From Boesenbergia rotunda (taxonomy: Eukaryota > Streptophyta > Magnoliopsida > Zingiberales > Zingiberaceae): a stretch of 64,000 nucleotides of DNA. The stretch is taken from NCBI GenBank assembly GCA_024364735.1, contig JAGFNQ010005180.1, positions 203,654 through 267,653 on the forward strand, written 5' to 3'. The position numbers and the translations under genes are program-made. A model generated the notes under the pieces. The model made no database searches and was not told the DNA's origin. It worked only from the letters and a program-made list of their open reading frames with translations. Below are positions 46,715-58,043 of this stretch, piece after piece; the stretch's first letter is position 1; every line of letters begins with the position of its first letter.

Positions 46715-46849
46715 CTTAGAAGAAGAAGAAGAAAAGTTCTTATGATGACTCGAAAATCAATCTCAGCATTACATACACAACAATTGCACTCACAGGTTCT
46801 TTTATAAATTGTCAAATCTTGATCAAATAATGAAATCTAATTGAAATTG
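46715..46849. other. Shared 3' intergenic of convergent genes
   Basis: Only 135 bases separate the NAC stop from the PRUNE-like stop; both 3' ends must fit or overlap here. AATCAA/AATAATG-type A-rich words occur, but no certain poly(A) signal. Confidence 0.6.
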
Positions 46850-49800
46850 CTAGTGCTTCCTTAACATCATGTTGAATTCTTCCAAAAGCTTCTCAATACT
46901 TCTCCTAGATGTCAACATGTTATCGATCTCAAACGCTCTTAACTCTTCCCGTAGGTCTGCAAAGATGATATATATAGTAGAGCATTTAGTGAAGACTATA
47001 TCAAATTTTCTTTGCTTTGTTAGACAATTAAATCCTAGGTGAAGATAAAGGAATATCAACTACCTAATTGTCTCATGGCTTTGAGTGGAAGGTTTGCGCC
47101 ATTGATACTGAAGAAATTCAGGAAGTTCCTCATAATCTCTAGGGTGTCAGTAGAAACCAAAATCTCTCTCTGCAATAGGAAAAGGGATCGATACTAGTGA
47201 TGAAAACCCAAAAGTAAAATAACATGAAATGTGAAGATTTTACCTTAAAAGTCTTCAGGCTATCATAGTATCCTGAAACAATCATAAGTAGCCGCAACTT
47301 TTCGGATGCTGAAAAATGAAACCAATGCAAGTTCTAGGTGAGTTTTTTATAGTTGCTTTTCGAATTTTAATATATTCCATTCTGTTAGGGTATCCAACTT
47401 CTCTAGCTTCTATTTAACCGTATATCAGAAGGAAACTGAGTAGATCTTAAAGAAGTGCCTCATGATGTTTAATTTGGTTACCTAGAAACGAGATCACCTC
47501 GACTTGAGCAGATTCTTCTTGTTTAAGAAGTTCTTCGACCGAAATGCCAATTGAGCTCATCCCAATAGTATTGGGTGTGTTTTTGGACCTTCCTCCTTGC
47601 AACAACAAAGAAAATTTTGTCAAAAGTACCCAAAAGATGAATAAGCTTCGAACTTACCTCATATCAAATCATTTTGATCTGACGAACATACTACCATTAT
47701 GCTAGTTCAATGGATTTAAAAGTTAGGAATGTGATAATGATACCTGAAACTCTGCCCCATTTCTTGAAATCTTTATAGAGTATATCCCTCACCCTAAGAT
47801 CTGATATATCTGATATTTTGTGTTTCACTGAAAATATAAGTTTTTTTATTAGTGCAAACATGAATAGTGAACAACAAGAAGAAGAAATAGAAGAGGCCAT
47901 ACATCCCAACTATTTTGAATAAGCTCATGTTATGATCTTCTCTAATTTTAGTTGTCCACTAAACTCTAATTGAACTTAAATGAGAAGTATCAAATCATGA
48001 TTACTTATTTATATTTATTTATAACGATTTTGTTAGCATGACATTCAAATGATATCTCGCCATTATCGACAATTTCACATTGGCATACTTTTTAGGCGGT
48101 ATTGTACCCGAAATTTACAGCATGTGCAACTCTAAATACTTTACTTGGATACCATGAACTCACATATTTGGTAAAGTCCACTGCATCCAAATCGCCCCGA
48201 TCCTTTAATCAGGAGTGTTGCCATGTATCTGTCTTTAGATGTGCAGTTAGGAGAACTCATATTTTTTGTGTCTAAGAGGATTCCTGATAGCTGCAAATAA
48301 CACCAAATGCAACTTACAATTATTTTAACTGATCATTTATCATAAACATAATTAGTGTTTGCCCCGACTAAGAAACATAATTGATCTCATATAAGATAAT
48401 AAATGATTGCTTAAGCAAGAATATAAAACAATGATGAGTGAAAGTGCAATAAGTTTTTTGAAATGATGAATAGAGAACCAAGAGCTGCTGTAAAAGTATG
48501 TTACCAATAATCTGCTAAAGCCATTCCCTGCTAGGATCTCTGGTGATGTCTCAGCATACTTTTCAGATATTAATGTACAACACGAACCATCCTGTTGCAA
48601 TCAGAAAGCCATCAACATACATATTGTTGGATTATTTTCTTCAAAATAAAAGGTTTTCTGAGGAGTTTCCAAAACATGAAAATTTTAGTCTAACATCTAG
48701 CTTTCAGAAGAAGTTGGAGCTCAGGCTTATCCTCTTGTTCTTCTTCTCTTCTTCATACTTGTACCCATGTCCTATTGTGTCAGCACGAAGGGGTGTTTCA
48801 TCGAATTTGAGAGGATAGAATAAAAAATCTCACCATCATCTATCTTTGACTGAAGCCTTTTTCATTCATAGAATTTAATAAGTACCACCTTGTCATGGAG
48901 AGATATTCAACGCTTGATTGATAGATAAAATCAATCACTAATTGACAATGCAATTCACCATATGTGATCAAAATTGAGTAAATATTATCTACAGAGTTGT
49001 CAGTTGTGTTTATATGAACCATATTTTGTCGTTTCATTGTAAAATCATGTTTTCACTCGCCAATCTGAAGAGATGGACACTACTAGTAAGTAGTGACATG
49101 GAACATCACAATATATTTTTTTCCTATTATTTTGATGTAAAAGATTGTTATCATTTCTAAACATTAGTTCTTAGTTTTAACAATTCAGTTCATGGAACAA
49201 TAATGCTTTTGCAAAAACATGATATTCTATGACACAGTATACAACACTTGGTTTTCATAAGGAAACATAATGAAATAGCATTGACCACTTTGATGTTGTT
49301 TCCTTTAAGTTTTAATTAACAGTTGACCAAAATCATATTTTACCTAAACATGATTGTATGTCACAAAATGTTAAAAATTCTGTCATAGTTGAGTTAATCA
49401 CATTGTATTCATGTGTTGATAATATAATTAAATTAGATGTGTTTTGTGGTTTAATATATGCATCAAGTGTTCAAACAATTACATAGTGCATATGGTGACC
49501 ATAGAGATGATCATGAGCTTGAGGATTTAGTAAACTTTTTAGATCATAGAGATAGATCATAGCTTGAAGATTTAGTATGCCATGCATACTCTAATGGTGT
49601 GATAGAATACCTCTTTAGGGTTGAATTCTTCAACAGGTGCATCTTTTACTCCCTGCAACAACAACCAAGGCCTAACTAATTAGTGTCTTACCTTTCAATT
49701 GTTCCATACTAGCTAGATTTTTTATGAAATTGTAATGTACCTCTTTTTTGGATGAAAACTTGTGCCCATTTACTAATACTAGCTTCAAATTTCCAAACCG

Positions 49801-50791
49801 GTTGTGATAAGCAAGATCAATCTGTGCTTGTTTTATCAGTATCAATTATCTTAGCTTAAGGTGAGAGATTACAGTAAGAGATCACCTCATCAATGAAGAC
49901 TAGAGATGATTCTTCGACTCGGCATGTCGTTAGCAACCATTTGAGCTCAGAATGAATCACAAAATTGGCGCGTCTGCAGTTGATGACAGGCAAAACACAG
50001 ATTTGGCTACTCGGTCGAGTTTCGCTCAAAAAAAAGGCACAAGCAATGGTGGAAACAACTGATCCAACATCTGACACCACAAACCATGCATGATATCTGA
50101 GCAAAAGAAGGAGGATAAGCAAATTGATTAGCAAGTAACAATACCAGCAGCCTCCTGTCCGATCACAGCGTGCAAGAATTTCCCTGGAACACCCCCTTGG
50201 AGTTCCACCTTTGCTGCCTTTAAATACTGGTTTAATCTATCGACACTTTCGCAGAATTGCAAGACTGAAGCATCATCATTGCTCAGCGAGATGCCACTGT
50301 AGAATGCTGCAGCAGGCTGAGCTGAACAAGTAATGGAAGATGTGCTACTTGTTGTGAGATCTGTTCCGGCATCAGAGTTACTGCTTAGTAACTCATCTTT
50401 CTCGGCAATGGAAGCTTCACTGTGGCACAGTGATTGGATCTCTTCGAGCTCAGACTTCAGTTCTGAGATGTCCAATTTTCCGGAGAGAGGTAGAGGTTGC
50501 TTGTTCTCGAGCTCCCATATGCGCGACAAGGAATGTGAAATGCTCGAGCTTGTCACGTCTTGTGATTGTGCTTGAGTTGAGAAGTTAGAGCCACTCATGC
50601 TCCTCTCGTGAATTTGATGATCATTGACCTTGTGGGGTTTCTGAAAAATATATATTTGGTAAATTATTAATCTACATTAAATGCAGGATTCAGAGGCAAA
50701 GAAATCAATGCAAAATCATTATGACCTTGCTCTTCTTCTTTCCGTTGCTCAGCATCCTATTGATCTTCCTGTCGAACTGAAGCAGAGACAT
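46850..50791 (-). CDS. PRUNE-like DHH-family phosphoesterase homologue
   Basis: Twelve exons on the minus strand: 50791-50726, 50640-50145, 50070-49886, 49821-49741, 49652-49611, 48591-48505, 48290-48164, 47827-47744, 47592-47482, 47308-47244, 47169-47064, 46956-46850. All junctions are GT/AG and the sum is 1557 bases, 518 codons, with no internal stop. Residues 1-150 are Ser-rich and low-complexity. The DHH-like domain (about 150-290) has SVVSTIACAFFL, QICVLPVINCRR and LKLVLVNGHK, lining up with human PRUNE. The DHHA2-like part (about 291-470) has CTLISEKYAE and SGILLDTKNM. Family members are exopolyphosphatases or nucleotide phosphodiesterases. Here the canonical DxD reads DVG (188-190) and DHH reads NGH (267-269), so activity may be altered or lost. 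Confidence 0.85.
48592..49610 (-). other. Large intron 5 of PRUNE-like gene
   Basis: About 1 kb, AT-rich, flanked by donor GTATTC and acceptor CAACAG. No repeat or gene was recognised inside. The conserved stretch just before CTLISEKY in relatives may be shortened here, or a small exon may have been missed. Confidence 0.5.
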
Positions 50792-51110
50792 GATGGGGCC
50801 TGGGCTTTGGTCTGATAGGTTAAGAATTGGCTAGCTGCGGCAGGAGGTAGTATACTAATTGGAAGAAGGTGAGAGAGAAATCGACAAAAATTATAATCGT
50901 TGTGGACTCCGCTCTGCTTTGCAGGAATCGCCAATTGTTTTAGGCAGTTAGCTGTAGCAGCTTGGGAATTGAAGCAGAGGAGTTCTTGGAGTCTTTCTGA
51001 GATTTTGTCTTCTCCTGCTTTCGCAGCCAGCAAAAGGTTACTCTCTCCCATAGGCATAACCGACCGAGCACACCATAAGTTTACGAAATTAAACAAATAT
51101 CATCGAATCT
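50792..51110 (-). other. Likely 5' leader of PRUNE-like gene
   Basis: Open on the minus strand from 51096 to 50749 in another frame, but without family similarity. The position directly upstream of the start suggests untranslated leader. Confidence 0.4.
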
Positions 51111-52336
51111 TGAAAAAAGTCCCAAGAAATATCTCTATATGTGATACGATGATTAATTTAGATTTCCTGATTTATTCTTTTCTATTAATATGAGGTTATT
51201 TTTTAGGATGATAAATTTTATCTTTTATTGAATTTTATATATAGCAAAAGGTGATTGACTATCCTCATGTGATCTACTAAGGTAAGGAGGTAAATCATGA
51301 GAAGCTCAGCCCAACTATAATGACTTATTATAATAAGGGAGACTTATTAAAAACTCTTAATCAGAAAATCTTCTTCGTGTCAGCTCCCTTGGCAAGGGAA
51401 CAATAATTTTGACTCCCTAAATTTTTTTTTAACTCCCTAATACATAAATTTACCAATCTACCCTTATTAAATGTTATCCCTCTCTCCAATACCTTCTCCC
51501 CCATTTGTTCACGATGCATCCAAAACAAAAACCCTAACCAGCACGTTCCCACCATTTTCGTCTTCCTCATTTCCCTCTTCTCCATTTCTTCCCTACAAAC
51601 TCTCCATCCTAAAGAAACCTAAACCAAGGAAATCGATAGCTCGACCATTTCCCTCTTCTCCATTTCTTCCCGTTACAATGTTCATCCTAAACAAACCCTA
51701 ACCAGTGAAATCCATCGCTCTACTATCCACGCCGAGGAGGAGACTGAAGCAAGATCATACCCATCGAGATCCATCGATCGGGAGTAGCGAGATATCAACC
51801 GAAAGCATAACGACCGACGAGGAAAGTGAAGTAAGCATCGCTGTCGAAGACAGAGTCGAAGACACACAATCACCTTAAAAAATAGTAAATTTTTTAATTT
51901 TTATAGTCTTTTTTAATCTATTAGTCGTATTTTGTTTGCTTGAATTTTCACATATCTCATTATTTATATATTATTGGTTTTTGGTCAAATTTTTTCGAGA
52001 TGGAGGTGAAATCTTGAGATAGCGCGTGTAGGCTTGATCGCTTACGCTTGCTCCTCCAACTCCAACTACTACAGGAAAGAATCCACCTCCATCTCAAAAA
52101 TTCATTTTATTAATCGTATCTTCCTCTTTTGGAAGTTAGAATTCCTGAGAAATTATATTGTGTTTCACTCCCTGAAGATAATTTTCTAATATTTGAATAT
52201 AAATAAAGGCCAATAATATTTGAATGAGTATATTATTCCTCATTTATGCTGTGTTATGAAATTAAATATAATTTGTCAAATTTATTTAAATTGATATCGT
52301 GTTATGATTGATTATGAAATTGTATAGTCTTTTCCA
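51111..52336. other. Intergenic, short direct duplication
   Basis: No gene. A stretch of about 80 bases containing TTTCCCTCTTCTCCATTTCT is repeated at 51565 and 51649. AT-rich DNA follows; it may include the end of the MULE, but TIRs were not identified. Confidence 0.45.
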
Positions 52337-55211
52337 ATGCAATTTCTCAATCACTCAGGTGACACAAATTTTGATCAGTTTCTTAGAGAAATGGAATCTG
52401 GATCTGGATTTTCAAATTTTTCATTTCTGGGTAGTTGCAAGTATAAAGAAGACCTCTATATGATTTCAATTTTTAATGGCTTCAGTCTAATGGAGCTGTT
52501 TGTTAATCTTGGAAGAAAATGTGAGGAGATTGTTCCACAAAATGTGATTTTGCAATATCTTGCACCACATCAAAATATGTATGTGACATTGCATGAAGAT
52601 GATGATGTCCGGATTATGACACATATTTACACGTCTATGAGATTGACAATAATTAATATGAGAGCAGTGGAAAAAGATCACATGAGTTCCCACAGTCTCG
52701 AGAGGTAAAAAATTTCTACCTTGATTTTTTTCCGCATGTAGATATTAATGATGATAAAATTTATTTTTTTGATTTGCTTGATATGTTGTTGTAGAGTACA
52801 ATTATTGATGATTATTTAGTTATTTATCATGGAAATATATTGTGGGTGTGGTTTCTTCTTGTGAATCTTGAACATATGTAAATTTTAGTTGGGAAGGAAT
52901 TGGATGATTTAAACTTTTAAATTAGAACATGATTATATTCCATTTGTGTTATATTAATAATTTATTAAAAGGTTAAAAATGGGATATCAACAACATATTC
53001 ACTATTTAAAATAGTTGTGTATATATACATAAAGTACTCTTCCAAAGGTTAAATCATTCCAAGCTAGAAAATGATGTCATATTATTTAGATTTCTTACGC
53101 ATCCACAATTTTATATTATATATATATTAGTTTTATTGATAAGTCTTTGATAATTATATAGGTAAAGTACTCTCCCAAAGCTTAAGTCTTTAATTTTAGT
53201 TTAGGTTTGTTAATATATTACATAAAGTACTCTCCCAAAGGTTAAGTCTTTAATTTTGGTGTATGGATAGTAGGTTAATTATAATTATTTTATGCTTATA
53301 ATGATATTATACTCATTGTTAAATTGATAAGATTTGAAACTGAAGAAGAGACAGACTAATAATGATGGTCATCTTGAAGTGGGTTTGGTAAGAAATTCCA
53401 TAGATGCTTGGAGTCATTGCATCCGTGGAGAGGGCAAGATATTCAAGGATGCTACAGAATTTCGAAAATGTGCTAAAAATTATGCAGTTGCTATGAGACG
53501 ATCGTTTTTGTATAAAAAGAATGATAATAAGAAGGCTATTCTTGTCTGTAGCGAAAACAACTGTTCTTGGAGAATATATGCTTCAAGACATAAAGCTGAC
53601 AAACTTTTTGGCATTAGAAAATGCAATCTAATACATACTTATGGAGATGACAATCTTCGTAGTAGAGGACATCCTAAAGCTGATGCTGCCTGGGTTTCCA
53701 ATGTTGTGATTGATAGATTGAGGGGAGAGCCCTCGTATCGACTATGCACAATATTGAAAGATATTCATAGAAATTATGGGGTCGAGCTTAATTACAACAG
53801 AGTTTGGAAAGGGAAGGAATTGGCAATGCATGACATTCATGGTGCAGAGGAGGAGTCTTATGATAGATTACGATGGTATTGTAGTGCTATCAAAGAAACT
53901 AATCCTGGAAGTTTTGTTGAGTGTGAAATTGATCAGTGTGGTAATAAATTTAAACGGTTATTCATCTGCTTCAATGCATGTGCAATTGGTTTTATCAATG
54001 GATGTAGACTCTTGGTTTTCTTAGATGGCACTCACATAAAGAATAAATACAAAGGATGCATTTTGGTTGCTGTGGCAAAGGATGCTAATGATGATCTTTT
54101 CACATTAGCATATTTAGTTATAGATGCTGAAAATGATAATAATTGGGGATGGTTCTGTTTCCAACTTAAAAGTGCCCTGCTTTCGCATTCCTATATTGGG
54201 TTCCATGAGTTCACCTTTTTCTGATAGACATCCTGGGATAATCAAGGCTATTCAGATAATATTCCCAGATAGTCATCATGTCTACTGTTTGAGGTATTTG
54301 GTAGACAATTTCGTGAAACAGGTTTGGCTAATGGCATATTTGTGTTAGGCATTGCTTTTTGAATAATACTAGTTTATGTACTATTTTTTTGTTATTTGAA
54401 TGTAGGTCATGCGAAGGTACCCACTTCATAACAAAAATATTGGTCATCTATTTTCAAAAAAGCTGCATATGCCCTATCGACACAAGAATTTCAAGAATAT
54501 GTTAACATGATAGTAGGGTCAATGCCACTTGCCAAAGACTTTATAGTATCTTCGTGTCCAGAAAGTTGGGCAAATGCATATTTTCTAGGAAATCGGTGGG
54601 GTCTCATGAATAATAACATAGCTGAGTCTTAGAATAATTGAGTTAAAGCAGCACGATTTCTTCCTATCGTGGCCATGGTCGATCACATATGGATTCAAAT
54701 TATGGATATGATGCACAGACGACGTGAAGCAACAATGGAGATGGTTAAAAGATTGAGTCCATCAAAGGAGAATGCTCTTGCAAAAACATATGCTGAATCT
54801 CGTAGTTTGATAGTGCGCAAGGCATGTGGTTGGAGTTTTGAAGTTGTGGATGGGAATAAATCATTTGCTATTGATTTGTCTGCTCGGACTTGTTCGTGTA
54901 AAGCATGGCAGATTAATAGGTTTCTATGCAAACATGCATGTTCAGCAATAGAGTCAAAGTCATTATAAGTATATGATTTCTGTGACAAGTACTTTAAAAT
55001 AGAGTTGTATCGTGAAAGCTACAAAGGAATCCTAAATCCGATCCCTACATGTCACATGTTTGAGTACAATCTCGAGCAGCCATTTGTAATCAATGCTCCC
55101 GTTGTTCGAAGTCAACCAGGCAGAAGAAGACCTCAAAGGATACCTTCGCAAGTCGAAAAACGTGTGACAAAGTGTGGTCGGTGTCATGGGCGAGGTCATA
55201 ACTAACGCAAT
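52337..55211 (+). pseudogene. MULE (MuDR-type) transposase, broken
   Basis: Mutator-like transposase. The N-terminal piece 52337-52708 resembles the PB1-like start of MuDR proteins (ILQYLAPHQNMYVTLHEDDD) and ends with a donor-like AG-GTAAAA; 52709-53333 is probably intronic. 53334-54224 holds the MuDR DNA-binding part (EFRKCAKNYAVAMRRSFLYK, CSWRIYASRH) and the transposase core (VFLDGTHIKNKYKGCILVAV). After a frame change near 54220 come SDRHPGIIKAI and HVYCLRYLVDNFVKQV. The SWIM finger is CSCKAWQINRFLCKHAC (54894-54944), and a CCHC-like CGRCHGRGHN lies at 55173-55202. Stops at 54631 and 54640 replace Trp codons expected in AES.NN.V. Further stops at 54966 and 55204. Confidence 0.85.
52709..53333 (+). 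other. Probable MULE intron
   Basis: Very AT-rich. AAAGTACTCTCCCAAAG/AAGTACTCTTCCAAAGGTTA recurs three times (53032, 53164, 53223). The exact acceptor could not be set without a frame change. Confidence 0.45.
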
Positions 55212-55969
55212 TGCAAAGAAACCATTAACTAACTCTACTTTTATTTTGTGAAAATAGTATGGAACTGTTTGATTTACAAGTAAAATATTGTATTCTGAAA
55301 TTTCTTTTAATGAGCATGTACTGATATATTTGATCTCTAATACATTTTCCAATTTATAGGAAAAAGAGGATGATAGAACAAGCAAGAAGCAAGGATGTAC
55401 CTAAGAGAAGGAGTACTCGAACCAGTGCAATTATTCAGGGCGTGCTCTTGGTGTAATGGTCCTTTAATATTATGTTAAGTTAGTGATGTTTATGTACTGG
55501 GAACTGTTTATGTAATGTGGGCTTGATACTAGTTGATGTTTAAGCTTGGTGTGATATCTGTATTTCATAGTTTTGGTAAATGACTCATATTTGTTGTTGT
55601 TATTGTGTTAGTTCAGTTGTGAACATGAATGTTAGTTCAGTTATGAAACTGAATGCTTTTGATATATATTCTTCACTTGCTTTGTTCGAGCAGAGTTTGT
55701 TTCATAGAAGACAATTCCTGTAAATCTTGAGTATTTGTTGTTGTTGTTGTGTGAGTTCAGTTATGAAACTGAATGTTTGTTCAGTTATGAAAATGAATGT
55801 TTGTTCAGTTATGAAACTCAATGTTATGATTTGTGTACTCTTTATGTGCATGCCATTTGTGGGATATACAAAGGAGATGCTGTCAGAATTATACAAAGGA
55901 GATGGCAAGTTGGAGATGCTGTCAGAATTTCAGTACACATTGCCAAGTTGGAGATGTTGTAAGAATTTC
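55212..55969. other. MULE 3' region with short repeat
   Basis: No coding. A 27-30 base repeat GTTCAGTTATGAAACTGAAT occurs about four times between 55610 and 55825. AGGAGATGCTGTCAGAATT recurs at 55874 and 55914, leading into the ~233-bp array. Confidence 0.55.
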
Positions 55970-56332
55970 AGTACTATCCAAGAGTTGGCAAGGCCATAGG
56001 GATTTTGAGTACAAAATTATACAATTTCAGTACACATTGGCTGAAATTGACTACAATCAGCCGAAATTGAGTACAAATTGATGAAATTCGAGTACAAGGT
56101 TAGGAAAGTGATACCTCTCTCATGATCTTGATGCAAAGTCCATTGTAGTTAGAGTCCAAGGTTAGGAAAACAAGATATGAGAGGGGTATATGTCCTATTA
56201 TTTTACTATCCAAGAGTTGACAAGGCCATGGAGATTTTGAGTACAAATTTATACAATTTCAGTATACATTGACTGAAATTGAGTATAAATCAGCCGAAAT
56301 TGAGTACAAAATGAAGAAAATCGAGTACAAGG

Positions 56333-58043
56333 TGTTGGATCGAGAGAATACGATCGAGGGGGGGTGAATATCGTAAATCGTTTCGGATTGAAAAAGAGAA
56401 TACGCAGCGGAAAAATTAAATCTAAACAACACACAAACACCAAGATTTTACTTGGTTCGGAGTCACGGTCGGCTCCTACTCCAAGGCCCACGGCCGTTGA
56501 CCGTTTACTGCGGGCAATTCTATATGTGCGCAAAAAGGGTTTACAGAAGGATGTTTCAATAGTAGTACAGTAAACTTAAAAAGTCAGCTCTTCGTTACCG
56601 ACGTCCAGTGTGGATTGTACTTCGGAGCAGTGGGACATCGTCGGCGCTTGTATCTCGAGTTGGGAGGTTTCCGGAGCAGAGCGCTTGAGTAGAAGAGCGT
56701 ATTGGCGTTGGAAGAAGTGATGTCTGAAGCCTTGGGGTCGAGGGGCTATTTATAGCCTCCTGGGGCGCCCTGAACGTTGGGGGCACCCCCCCCCCCACGT
56801 GTTAGCCGATCCGAGCAACTCTCGGTCAGCCCTTATCCCACTCGAATAGGGCTGAGAGTTGACTGTGGGGGCGCTCGGGACGCAAGGGGCGCCCGAGTTG
56901 ACTCGATCCGCTGGCTTCTCGCTGGCTTGACTCTATCCGCTTCGTTGGCTTAAGCCCGGGGCGCCCGGAGCATCCGGAGCGCTCGGGAGCATGGGGGTGC
57001 CCTGCCCAGTATGCTTCCGAAGCGTACTTTTGTTGAACTCATGTTTGGCTTGTACTTAGGGAGCCCGGGTCCTTCCGGGCGCCCAACCCAGCTGCTGTCT
57101 CACTCCTTTGAGGCTTTCTGAGCTGTAGACACTTGTTCCTTCGGTCCTGCATCCAGGGTTAGTACCAAACAAGATAAAGCAAAAATGTTAGTGATTCTTA
57201 CAGTCGTAGTTGTCTTGGTTCTGACTTTGGGTCTCCAATATGGAGCCCTAGGTCGAACCGACGCCTACTGTTCCCTCGATGGGGAACGCGTCCTCACCTA
57301 CTCCTCTCAGGAGAATTTACCTGTTGCCAACCGGCTCCACCGGTTGGACTTTGGCCCAGCAGTCCTTCGCCAGGTGCCCAGCTGTCCTTCGCCAGGTCTT
57401 CAGTACCAAGCAGTCCTTCGCCTGGTGCCTAGCAGTCCTTCGCTAGGGCTTTGTATCCTGGCATTCCTTTGCCAGGTGCATAGCAGTCCTTTGCTAGGGC
57501 TTCGTATCCTGGCATTCCTTCGCCAGGTGCCTCGCAGTCCTTCACTAGGGCTTTGTATCCTGGCATTCCTTCACCAGGTGCCTAGCAGTCCTTCGCTAGG
57601 ACTTTGTTTCCTGGCAGTCCTTCACCAAGTGCCTAGCAGTCCTTCGCTAGGGCTTTGTATCCTGGCAGTCATTCGCCAGGTGCCTAGCAGTCTTTTGCTA
57701 GGGCTTTGTATCCTGGTAGTCCTTCACCAGGTGCCTAGCAGCCCTTCGCTAGGACTTCTTTTTGCACACTTGAGTAACTTTGTTAGATCACAAATAAACT
57801 TAACTTTGAATCCTTTGCCAATATAAAACAAGGACTTCTTTTTCCTGGCAGTCCTTCGCCAGGTGCCTAGCAGCCCTTCGCTAGGACTTTGTTTCCTGGC
57901 AGTCCTTCGCCAGGTGCCTAGCAGCCCTTCGCTAGGACTTCTTTTTGCACACTTGAGTAACTTTGTTAGATCACAAATAAACTTAACTTTGAATCCTTTG
58001 CCAATATAAAACAAGGTTCGATATTATGCTTCCTGCACAAACA
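56333..58043 (-). mobile_element. Solo LTR E inside the tandem array
   Basis: 1711 bases, bounded on the minus strand by TGTTTGTGCAGG and GATCCAACA, flanked by CAAGG at 56328-56332 and 58044-58048. On the minus strand a core promoter GGCTATAAATAGCC is at 56744-56757. U3-like sequence has stem-loops at 57360-57935 and a segment beginning CTTTTTGCACACTTGAGTAA repeated at about 57759 and 57943. GC-rich GGGCGCCC words (56760-57100) recall the other solo LTR. No internal domain, so it arose by LTR-LTR recombination. Confidence 0.88.
57360..57935. repeat. Stem-loop array with compensating arms, solo LTR E
   Basis: Alternating CCTGGC-AGTCCTTC-GCCAGG and CCTAGC-AGTCCTTC-GCTAGG, about eight pairs. 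The arms match those of the Sirevirus LTR stem-loops while the loop is different. Confidence 0.85.

Noticed and set aside
50749..51096. A separate small gene upstream of the PRUNE-like gene
   Set aside because: No recognisable domain, overlaps the first coding exon in another frame and sits where the leader is expected.
53334..54968. A domesticated FAR1/FHY3-type regulator
   Set aside because: Frame change and several stops, adjacent to repeats; transposase decay is the simpler reading.
57185..57826. Plus-strand open frame of 213 codons with LRQVPSSPSLGL repeats
   Set aside because: A by-product of the stem-loop array in solo LTR E; it has no start context and runs against the LTR strand.
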